Assembly (NCBI RefSeq): GCF_025725665.1 | Contig: NZ_CP107009.1 | Location: 1,612,001 to 1,676,000 of the forward strand | From: Halomonas sp. LR3S48 | GTDB taxonomy: Bacteria; Pseudomonadota; Gammaproteobacteria; Pseudomonadales; Halomonadaceae | Reading direction: 5' to 3' | DNA: 64,000 nt | In this document: in pieces, positions 40,802-47,319 of the stretch | Position numbering within the stretch: position 1 is the stretch's first letter | Layout: every line of letters starts with the position of its first letter | The notes under the pieces: generated by a model | Database searches by the model: none | Seen by the model: only the letters and a program-made list of their open reading frames with translations | Told to the model about the DNA's origin: nothing | Position numbers and translations under genes: made by a program

Positions 40802-40889
40802 GGAGAGGTGTCCGAGTGGTCGAAGGAGCACGCCTGGAAAGTGTGTAAGTCGAAAGGCTTCGAGGGTTCGAATCCCTCCCTCTCCGCCA
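40802..40889 (+). tRNA. tRNA-Ser (GGA)
   Basis: 88-nt class II tRNA with a long variable arm. Acceptor GGAGAGG / CCTCTCC, anticodon loop CTGGAAA (GGA), T-loop TTCGAAT and encoded CCA. Confidence 0.97.
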
Positions 40890-40901
40890 CAGAATAGAGA
40901 A

Positions 40902-40928
40902 AAGCCGCTGATTTCAGCGGCTTTTTCT
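40902..40928. terminator. Terminator between tRNA-Ser and the MobA-like gene
   Basis: Stem AAGCCGCTG / CAGCGGCTT with loop ATTT, followed by TTTCTTTTT on the plus strand and TTTCTCTATTCT on the minus strand. It is bidirectional. Confidence 0.9.
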
Positions 40929-40930
40929 TT

Positions 40931-41542
40931 TTAGTCGAGTCCGGCCCCATACCCCAGGAGATCCTCCCGGGTATCGACATCCCGGCAGACGCCGGCATCA
41001 TCGACCGGCATGACTCGATAGCGCTCGATGTGCCGCTGGATGACGCCGTTTGCGCCGCTATCGCCATCCAAGGCCGCCAACTCCGGCCAGAAGTCACGAC
41101 CGAAGAGCACCGGATGACCGGGCTGCCCCCGATAAGAGGGGCGCAGGATGCTGGATCGGGTCGCATGCCGTTGCAGAGTGTGAAGCGTCTCGAGGCGGAT
41201 CGAGGGCATATCGCCGAGCAAGATGGCCACGGCCTCTACGTTCGTCAGGGCGTCGGCGCGGTCGAGAGCGGTGATCGCTTCGCCGATGCTGGTGCCCAAC
41301 CCGCGCTGGGCGTGGCGTACATTGATGACGGGCGTTTCCCGCGACAGGGCCAAGGCAACTGGCTCTTCGCCCTGGCGCAGAACGACACGCAGCAAGGAAA
41401 ATGCCTCTCCCGCTCGCTCCACCGAAGCGGCCAGGCAAGGGCGTCCGTCTGGCAACGGAGCCAGGCGCTTGTCGGCGGCCCCGAAACGGCGCGAGAAACC
41501 GGCGGCAAGCACAATGGCAACGACAAGCCCCGCGTCTTTCAC
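40931..41542 (-). CDS. MobA/MocA-like nucleotidyltransferase
   Basis: A 203-aa NTP-transferase-3 protein. AIVLAAGFSRRFGAADKRLAPL is the nucleotide-binding loop, LLGDMPSIRLETL carries the metal-binding GDMP, and QPGHPVLFGRDFW follows. Relatives make molybdopterin cytosine dinucleotide or its guanine analogue. No molybdenum enzyme is encoded nearby, so the product is not assigned. I chose a GTG start because GGAGG sits 8 bp upstream; a GTG-ATG pair just 5' of that site would start six codons earlier and include it. Confidence 0.8.
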   Translation of the reverse strand: MKDAGLVVAIVLAAGFSRRFGAADKRLAPLPDGRPCLAASVERAGEAFSLLRVVLRQGEEPVALALSRETPVINVRHAQRGLGTSIGEAITALDRADALTNVEAVAILLGDMPSIRLETLHTLQRHATRSSILRPSYRGQPGHPVLFGRDFWPELAALDGDSGANGVIQRHIERYRVMPVDDAGVCRDVDTREDLLGYGAGLD

Positions 41543-41634
41543 ATGGGTACCCTCCATCACTTGGTGCCGGTGAGCTGAGAGTGACGCGGCGATCGACTCG
41601 ATTAAGCCCGGCAGGTCGCTAGTGTCTATGAGTA

Positions 41635-42156
41635 TCAGCCATGGGAGGTAACCTCGTCATCGATACCGTGGCGCAGGCGTGGCAGAGCGCGGGCGGCATC
41701 CAGCAGGAACTGCAGGGCGAGCATTGTGAAGCCGATGGGCAGAAGTGCATAGGGAAAGACCATCGGTGTGCCCAGCGAGCTCGAGACGCGCTCGCCGTAC
41801 TCGAAGGCCTGCAGTGCCATGATGCCCCCTCGCCACACCATGATGGCGCAGAACAGCGCGCCGAGCAGGCCGGTGACGACGTCGATCGCGGCGCGGCTGC
41901 GCGGCGGCAGCTTGTCCTTGAAGAAGGTGATACGGATATGCGCGTCGTGACGCTGGGCTTCGGCGGCACCGATCACGGCCAGGTAGACCAGCAGGAAGGA
42001 GTTGATCTCCAGGCTCCAACTGGTCGGGGCGGCGAAGGCATAGCGCATGATGGCGTCGTAGCAGATCGACACCATCATGAACGCCAGCACCGCCATCGAT
42101 GTCCAGCGCAGGACGGCCAGAAGGCCGTCCCAACTGCGCGTGGCGGTAGCAGTCAT
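41635..42156 (-). CDS. dctQ: TRAP transporter small permease (DctQ-type)
   Basis: Small integral-membrane subunit of 173 aa with four helices. The family segment MRYAFAAPTSWSLEINSFLLVYLAVIGAAEA and the following basic loop HIRITFFKD are clear. GAGGAG precedes the ATG. It is the last gene of the M-P-Q order (dctP lies 10 bp upstream), unlike the more common P-Q-M. Confidence 0.9.
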   Translation of the reverse strand: MTATATRSWDGLLAVLRWTSMAVLAFMMVSICYDAIMRYAFAAPTSWSLEINSFLLVYLAVIGAAEAQRHDAHIRITFFKDKLPPRSRAAIDVVTGLLGALFCAIMVWRGGIMALQAFEYGERVSSSLGTPMVFPYALLPIGFTMLALQFLLDAARALPRLRHGIDDEVTSHG

Positions 42157-42166
42157 GTGGCGCTCC

Positions 42167-43213
42167 TCATGCCTCGCCCAGGGCCAGTGCGATGGCGCGG
42201 TTGCCGACCTCTTCGCCGACTTCCTCCTTCCAGAGGTCCCAGACCGCCTGGACGCCGGCGTTGAACGTCTCGATGTCCTCCTCGGTGGGCTCGATGATCT
42301 CGATCCCGGCTTCCTCGACTTGCGGCCAGTATTCGTTGGGATAGATGTCGTTGTTGCAGTGCTCGATGAAGTTCTCGTCGTACCAGTCGGCGGCCTGTTG
42401 CAGGACGCCGCGCACGTCGTCATCGAGGTTGTCCCAGGTATCGCGCAGCATGAAAGGCGCCACCGAGAAGCCGGTGATCGGCAGCTTGTAGCAGTATTTG
42501 AGCTGCTCCTGGAGGCTGCGTCCGATGATCGTCGAGATGTTGAAGATGCCGGCATCCACGGTGCCACGCTGCAGTGCCATGTAAGTTTCCGAGGAGGGGA
42601 TACGGGTTGCCCCCACGTTGTAGGGTTCGAAGGCCTGGGTGGCCTCGAAGCCGACGATGCGCACCTTCTTGCCGCGTACCTCGTCGAGGCTGCGGATGGG
42701 ACTCTCCTCGGTGCTCCACAGGTATTCCGGCTCGAGGATGCCGCCGCCAGAGGTGAGCATGTAGAGGTTCTCCTCGGCCAGCACCTCATTGATCAGCTCC
42801 ATCAGCGGGCTGCCCTGGCGCAAGCGCTCCGGGTGCCGATAGAGCTCACCCACCACTCCGGGCAGGCCGGTCACACCGAGAATGGGAATCGAACGGGTGA
42901 TATAGGAGAAGGTGTGGAACATGAAGTCGATGCTGCGCGCGCGCAGCGCCGGCAACTGTTCATCCACCTTGAGCAGTTGGCCGGAGTCATAGAATTCCAC
43001 CGACAGCGCGTCGCCGCCGTTCTCCTGGAGCATTTCCACGAAGCGGTTGGAACCGTAGGTCAGTGCCTTGTAGGAGTCGGGCAGGTAGGTGACGCCGGTG
43101 AGGGTGGTAGCGGCATGGCTGTGAGGGGCCAGCAGGCTCTGGGTACCGAACAGGGTGGCGCCGGCGGTGGCGAAAGTGCCGTACTTGAGGACTTGGCGGC
43201 GGGACAGTGTCAT
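42167..43213 (-). CDS. dctP: TRAP transporter periplasmic substrate-binding protein (DctP-type)
   Basis: Periplasmic solute receptor of 348 aa. It opens with a Tat signal (MTLSRRQVLKYGTFATAGA, twin Arg in SRRQVLK), so it is exported folded. The DctP core includes VRGKKVRIVGFEATQAFEPYNVGATRIP and the conserved Arg region GTVDAGIFN. A carboxylate substrate is expected from the family; the neighbouring CoA-transferase suggests an acid that is then CoA-activated. GGGAG precedes the ATG. Confidence 0.9.
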   Translation of the reverse strand: MTLSRRQVLKYGTFATAGATLFGTQSLLAPHSHAATTLTGVTYLPDSYKALTYGSNRFVEMLQENGGDALSVEFYDSGQLLKVDEQLPALRARSIDFMFHTFSYITRSIPILGVTGLPGVVGELYRHPERLRQGSPLMELINEVLAEENLYMLTSGGGILEPEYLWSTEESPIRSLDEVRGKKVRIVGFEATQAFEPYNVGATRIPSSETYMALQRGTVDAGIFNISTIIGRSLQEQLKYCYKLPITGFSVAPFMLRDTWDNLDDDVRGVLQQAADWYDENFIEHCNNDIYPNEYWPQVEEAGIEIIEPTEEDIETFNAGVQAVWDLWKEEVGEEVGNRAIALALGEA

Positions 43214-43270
43214 GGTGAATCTCCCGTTGTTGTTGTAGCGGTTCACTTCATTGACGTTGCTGCGCCGGGG

Positions 43271-44560
43271 CTACATCAGCCCCGGCAACCATAGGCTGAG
43301 GCTGGGCATGAAGACGAACAGCATCAGCACGAGGAACTGCACGGCGACGAAGGGTAGGGCGCTCTTGATGATTTCCTCCACCGAGAGTTCGGGGCAGACC
43401 CCGCGCAGGGCGTAGAGGTTGAGGCCTACCGGCGGCGTGACCACGGCGATCTCCAGGTTGAGCACCATGACGATGCCGAACCACAGCGGGTCATAGCCCA
43501 GGGCCGTGACCAGCGGCAGCAGTACGGGTGTCGTCACCACGATCAGCGAGACGGCATCGACGATCATGCCGAGCAGGATCAGCAGCAGCATGACCGCCAA
43601 CAGAATCGCCCAGGCGGGCAGGCCGGTAGCGGTGAGCGCCTCGGTGAGCAACTGGGGCACGCGCACCATGTTGAGGTAGTCGCCGAAGATCTTGGCGCAG
43701 CCGATGATCAGCAGAATGGCGCCGCTGATGCGGGCGGTGGTGCCGAGGATCTCCAGGAACTTGGCCCAGCTGAGGCTGCGAAACACCAGGGTAGCGATCA
43801 GGAAGGCGCCGGCGGCACCGATGCCGGCGGCCTCGCTTGGCGTGGCCAGGCCCGAGTAGATGGAACCCAGCACGGCGACCACCAGCAGGGCGGCGTGCCA
43901 GATATTGGCCAGGCTTGCCCAGCGCTGCGCCCAGGTGAAGCGCTCCTCGCTGGCCGGCGCCTCGGCCGGGTTGAGGCACACGCGAACGTAGATGAACAGC
44001 GACAGGGCCAGCGCCAGCACGATGCCGGGCACGATGCCGCCGATGAAGAGGTCGGCCACCGAGACGCTGGACACCGCACCGTAGATGATGAAGGGCACGC
44101 TGGGCGGAATCAGCATGGCGAGCGCGCCGGCACTGACCACGGCGCCAGCGGCCAGCGAGCGGCTGTAACCGCGCTGAAGCATCTGCGGCACGGCGATGGA
44201 GCCCACGGCGGCGACACCGGCGAGGCTCACTCCCGAGACGGCACCGAACATGGCCGAGGCACCCACCGAGGAGATCGCCAGGCTGCCGCGTAGCCAGTTG
44301 AGCCAGCGCACCGCGGCGGTGAACAGGCTCGAACCCACCGGTGTCGCCCCCAAGAAGTTGCCCATCAGGATGAACAGCGGCAGGGCGATCAACTCGAAGG
44401 CGTTGAGCTGACCGAACAGCGACGACGGGGCGAAGAAGAACGCCAGCGAGCCGCGGGCCATGTAGAGGCCGATCAGGCCCGATAACCCCAGGGCGAGGAA
44501 GATCGGAAAGCCGATCACGATCAGCCCTACGAGCACGAGCAGAACGATGACGGGGTCCAT
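43271..44560 (-). CDS. dctM: TRAP transporter large permease (DctM-type)
   Basis: Main transport subunit of 429 aa with about 12-13 helices, driving Na+ or H+ symport. Family segments: FELIALPLFILMGNFLG, GASAMFGAVSGVSLAGVAAVGSIAVP, AMLIPPSVPFIIYG, and near the end VTPPVGLNLYALRGVC. It begins 10 bp after the CoA-transferase stop, indicating one operon. Confidence 0.93.
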   Translation of the reverse strand: MDPVIVLLVLVGLIVIGFPIFLALGLSGLIGLYMARGSLAFFFAPSSLFGQLNAFELIALPLFILMGNFLGATPVGSSLFTAAVRWLNWLRGSLAISSVGASAMFGAVSGVSLAGVAAVGSIAVPQMLQRGYSRSLAAGAVVSAGALAMLIPPSVPFIIYGAVSSVSVADLFIGGIVPGIVLALALSLFIYVRVCLNPAEAPASEERFTWAQRWASLANIWHAALLVVAVLGSIYSGLATPSEAAGIGAAGAFLIATLVFRSLSWAKFLEILGTTARISGAILLIIGCAKIFGDYLNMVRVPQLLTEALTATGLPAWAILLAVMLLLILLGMIVDAVSLIVVTTPVLLPLVTALGYDPLWFGIVMVLNLEIAVVTPPVGLNLYALRGVCPELSVEEIIKSALPFVAVQFLVLMLFVFMPSLSLWLPGLM

Positions 44561-44570
44561 GGCGCCTTCC

Positions 44571-45788
44571 TCAGATCACACCATCGGCGCGCAGTGCGTC
44601 GATGGCTTCGGCGGTGAGCCCGATCCAGTCGGAAAGCACGGCCTCGGTGTGCTCGCCCAGCGCCGGGCCTACTTGCTTCACTCGACCCGGCGTCTCGGAG
44701 AGGCGCGGAAAGACGTTCTGCATGGGGAGCGGTTGGCCTTGGCGATCGGGGACCTCGACGATCGATTCGCGGGCCTGGAAATGTGGATCGTCGAGCATGT
44801 CGGGTGCGCGGAAGACGAGCCCTGCGGGGACCCCGGCTTCGGCCAGTATGTCGACGACCTGCTGGGCATCGTGCTGCCGGGTCCAGGCGGCGATCAGGTC
44901 GTCGATGGCCTGTTGATTGTCGCCGCGCGCCCGGTGGGTGGCGTAGTCGGGGTGATCGGCCAGGCGTGGCTGGCCCATGGCCTCGCACAGGCGCCGGAAG
45001 ACGGTGTCCTGGTTGGCGCCGATGATCACGTCGCGCCCGTCGCGGGCCGGATAGGCGTTCGACGGTGCGATCTTGGGCAGGAAGCTGCCGCTGCGCTCGC
45101 GCACCCTGCCGGCGCGGGCATACTCGGGGACCAGGCTCTCCATCATCGCCAGCACCGACTCGAAGATCGAGCTGTCGACGACCTGGCCGCGGCCGCTGCT
45201 TGCGCGCTGGTGCAACGCCATCATGGCGCCCAGTGCGGCGTGCAGGCCGGCCAGCGTATCGCCCAGGGAGATGCCAACGCGCACGGGGGGGCGGTCCGGA
45301 TAGCCGCTTACATAGCGCAGCCCACCCATCGCCTCGCACACCGAGGCAAAGCCGGCGCGCGAGGCGTAGGGGCCGTCCTGGCCGAAGCCGGTGACACGCA
45401 CCATCACCAGGCCGGGATTGCGGCGCGAGAGCTCATCGAAGCCCAGCCCCCAGCGCTCCATGGTGCCGGGACGAAAATTCTCGATGACGACATCGGCCTG
45501 GCTGGCCAATTCGCGCAAGAGTTCCTGTCCGCGCGGTTGGCGGAGGTCGACGGTAACGGACTTCTTGTTGCGGCCGATGACGTTCCACCACAAGGGCTCG
45601 CCGCTGGCAGGGTCCGCCTCGCCCCACTGGCGCATGGCATCGCCCTTGCCAGGAGGCTCGACCTTGATCACCTGGGCGCCGAAGTCAGCCAGTACCTGCC
45701 CGCAGTACGGGCCGGCGATCAACTGGCCCAGTTCGAGCACCTTGATGTCGTCGAGAGGTAGCGGGGATGTGTCGTCATGCGCAGTCAT
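44571..45788 (-). CDS. CaiB/BaiF family CoA-transferase (class III)
   Basis: A 405-aa class III CoA-transferase. DIKVLELGQLIAGPYCGQVLADFGAQVIKVEPP is the N-terminal signature. VVIENFRPGTMERWGL and GFGQDGPYASRAGF follow, and GRGQVVDSSIFESVLAM lies in the second half. It likely moves CoA from a donor such as succinyl-CoA to the acid imported by the TRAP system; the exact acid cannot be told. The start at MTAHDD lacks a strong ribosome site. It is first of the CoA-transferase-dctM-dctP-dctQ operon, 32 bp after the GntR gene. Confidence 0.9.
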   Translation of the reverse strand: MTAHDDTSPLPLDDIKVLELGQLIAGPYCGQVLADFGAQVIKVEPPGKGDAMRQWGEADPASGEPLWWNVIGRNKKSVTVDLRQPRGQELLRELASQADVVIENFRPGTMERWGLGFDELSRRNPGLVMVRVTGFGQDGPYASRAGFASVCEAMGGLRYVSGYPDRPPVRVGISLGDTLAGLHAALGAMMALHQRASSGRGQVVDSSIFESVLAMMESLVPEYARAGRVRERSGSFLPKIAPSNAYPARDGRDVIIGANQDTVFRRLCEAMGQPRLADHPDYATHRARGDNQQAIDDLIAAWTRQHDAQQVVDILAEAGVPAGLVFRAPDMLDDPHFQARESIVEVPDRQGQPLPMQNVFPRLSETPGRVKQVGPALGEHTEAVLSDWIGLTAEAIDALRADGVI

Positions 45789-45820
45789 TGTTGTTGTGTG
45801 CCTCTTTATGGTGTCCTGGA

Positions 45821-46534
45821 TCAGCCGGGAGATGCCTGTGGGGCGTCGGGCAAATCGGGGAAGCGTACATGCAAGGCCTGAGCGGCCAGCAGATGGGAGC
45901 GCATCACGTTTTCGGCCCATGTGGGACTGCCGGCACTGATCGCCTCGAGAATTTCACGATGGTGGCGCATGCTGCGGCGCAGGTTGGCGAGATCGTAGTT
46001 GCCGAAGTTGCGCCGGATCACCGAGGTCCGCACCACGCTGTCCAGCACCGCGGCCAGGCGTTGGTTATCGCTTGCGGCGATCAGCTCGCGGTGAAACTCA
46101 TGATTGAGGAGGGCGATTTCGTTACGCACCTCCGGCTCACGCTCGATGCGTTCGACGAGCTCTTCCATGCGGCTGGCCAGCTCTTCGAGATGCGCCAGAT
46201 GTGTCCGGTTCACCCGCTCGCTGGCAAGTCTTACGGCCATGGGCTCGAGCACCAGGCGCAACTCGAAGACTTCGCGGGCGTCCCTCTCCGTCCAGGCCAC
46301 TACCCGCGCACCATGATGCGGGATCGCTTCAAGCCAGCCCTCGGAGACCAGCTCACGCAGCGCCTCGCGAACCGGGGTACGGCTTACGCCTAGCTCGCGG
46401 GCGATACTCGCCTCGCGAATGTACTCCTGGGCCCGGTAGTGACCGTCGAGAATCCGCTGCTTGATCACGTTGTGGACTTCCGCGGTGGCGGTTCTCGCGA
46501 TCCGGGGTAGTTCTAACATGGTGGGTTGGTTCAT
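45821..46534 (-). CDS. GntR-family (FCD domain) transcriptional regulator
   Basis: A 237-aa regulator. The N-terminal winged helix reads IKQRILDGHYRAQEYIREASIARELGVSRTPVREALRELVSEGWL. An all-helical FCD ligand domain follows (about 95-220; ELRLVLEPMAVRLA, LNHEFHRELI, HHREILEAI supply the metal ligands). The start has GAGG 7 bp upstream, which overlaps a palindromic operator, implying autoregulation. It probably controls the adjacent CoA-transferase/TRAP operon in response to the imported acid or its CoA ester. Confidence 0.92.
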   Translation of the reverse strand: MNQPTMLELPRIARTATAEVHNVIKQRILDGHYRAQEYIREASIARELGVSRTPVREALRELVSEGWLEAIPHHGARVVAWTERDAREVFELRLVLEPMAVRLASERVNRTHLAHLEELASRMEELVERIEREPEVRNEIALLNHEFHRELIAASDNQRLAAVLDSVVRTSVIRRNFGNYDLANLRRSMRHHREILEAISAGSPTWAENVMRSHLLAAQALHVRFPDLPDAPQASPG

Positions 46535-46542
46535 CAATGCCT

Positions 46543-46562
46543 CAATATTGCATGCAATATTG
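46543..46562. promoter_or_regulatory. Palindromic GntR operator O1
   Basis: Perfect 20-bp palindrome CAATATTGCATGCAATATTG. A minus-strand -10 TATAGT (complement of 46563-46568) abuts it, so the site covers the start of the GntR transcript and touches its ribosome site. It resembles the TTGTATACAA-type sites of FCD GntR proteins. Confidence 0.75.
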
Positions 46563-46609
46563 ACTATAGACGCAGGATTGCGCGGCCTATTACTCGACCT
46601 TGGTCGAAA

Positions 46610-46621
46610 ATTGCATGCAAT
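46610..46621. promoter_or_regulatory. Palindromic GntR operator O2
   Basis: Perfect palindrome ATTGCATGCAAT, the same core (TTGCATGCAA) as O1, 60 bp upstream. The helical-phase spacing would allow cooperative binding or a loop. A weaker third match, TTGCATACAG, is at 46680-46689. Confidence 0.65.
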
Positions 46622-46769
46622 CTCTCCTGGGCGTCTCATCGTACCTGACCCCCTCGACAGCTGGTCGGGGTTCTATTGCTTGCATACAGTGCTCGGCGAG
46701 CCAGGGGGATTGTGATAATGGACTTAGGCAAACTCATGCTGTCGTCGTAGGTAATTTCACTACGCCGCT

Positions 46770-46787
46770 TGTCAGAAATTTCCTACA
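46770..46787 (+). promoter_or_regulatory. GacA-box-like palindrome upstream of the small RNA
   Basis: TGTCAGAAATTTCCTACA matches the known GacA/UvrY upstream activating sequence pattern TGTAAG-N6-CTTACA at 10 of 12 fixed positions. It lies about 60-70 bp before the probable RNA 5' end, similar to RsmY-type promoters. It also forms one arm of a 12-bp inverted repeat with 46747-46758 (one mismatch). Confidence 0.6.
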
Positions 46788-46841
46788 AAGGGGCATATCC
46801 CAGGTTAACTGCATTTTGCGGTACAGCTGCCATGCTGTACT

Positions 46842-46967
46842 CAAGGGCAAGGAAGCTTCGCAAGGAAGCCGGGTCAGGACGACGCAACGACCAAGGATGC
46901 CCGGTCAGGATGACTGGGATAGCCGCAAGGACGCAAGAGTTCGCCCGGCCGCAAGGCCGGGCTCTTT
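46842..46967 (+). ncRNA. Putative CsrB/RsmZ-family CsrA-sequestering small RNA
   Basis: About 125 nt packed with CsrA-type sites: AAGGA at 46849, 46862, 46893 and 46927, CAGGA at 46875 and 46906, and a TGGGA at 46915. At least three lie in hairpins: GCTTC-GCAAG-GAAGC, GTC-AGGAC-GAC, and CCGGTC-AGGAT-GACTGG with GGA exactly in the loop. The RNA ends in a strong rho-independent terminator. The family (CsrB, RsmX/Y/Z) binds and titrates the translational regulator CsrA/RsmA. No protein frame fits here. The 5' end is an estimate; no strong -35/-10 pair was found. Confidence 0.75.
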
Positions 46968-46971
46968 CGTT
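46943..46971 (+). terminator. Terminator of the putative Csr-type RNA
   Basis: Perfect 8-bp stem GCCCGGCC / GGCCGGGC with a GCAA tetraloop, followed by TCTTTCGTT. Confidence 0.88.
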
Positions 46972-47319
46972 GAGGGAGCGCTAAGCCAATTTTCTCTCTT
47001 GCCCTTTGGTCTGGCAGCCAATTAACTCCAACCTGTTGTTTGAAAATAGTTAACACCCTCCGTTGCTATGGCCGATGGTTCCCCGGCCCGAATTCCAAGC
47101 TTCGAAAAGCCGTCATTGCATGGCGGATTCTTTGCTTTCGCTTCATTGCAACTGAGGTGATGATGGAGAGTCGGCTGCCATGGGAACGAAGGGGCGGCGC
47201 CGATAGAGCAGGGAGTTGAAGGAGGGTGACAGCGCAAGCGTGGCGCGAGTGGTTGCTCTCGATCTGTTATTTTAGATTTCTCTGCTATAACTAAGCGTAT
47301 CCTTCCAACGGGTGACGGG
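46972..47319. other. Non-coding gap before the second GGDEF-EAL gene
   Basis: 348 bp without a credible gene. The last 70 bp are A+T-richer and contain TATAAC at 47286-47291, a possible -10 element for the downstream gene; no convincing -35 was seen. Confidence 0.5.

Noticed and set aside
41542-41560. Upstream start (GTG-ATG pair) for the MobA/MocA-like protein
   Set aside because: It would place the strong GGAGG site inside the coding region; the internal GTG is at the correct distance from that site.
46842-46967. GEMM-type c-di-GMP riboswitch, suggested by GGACGCAA near a GGDEF gene
   Set aside because: The conserved GEMM core and tetraloop-receptor elements are absent, and the repeated GGA hairpins fit a Csr-type RNA better. 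The RNA also ends in a terminator about 350 bp before the next gene.
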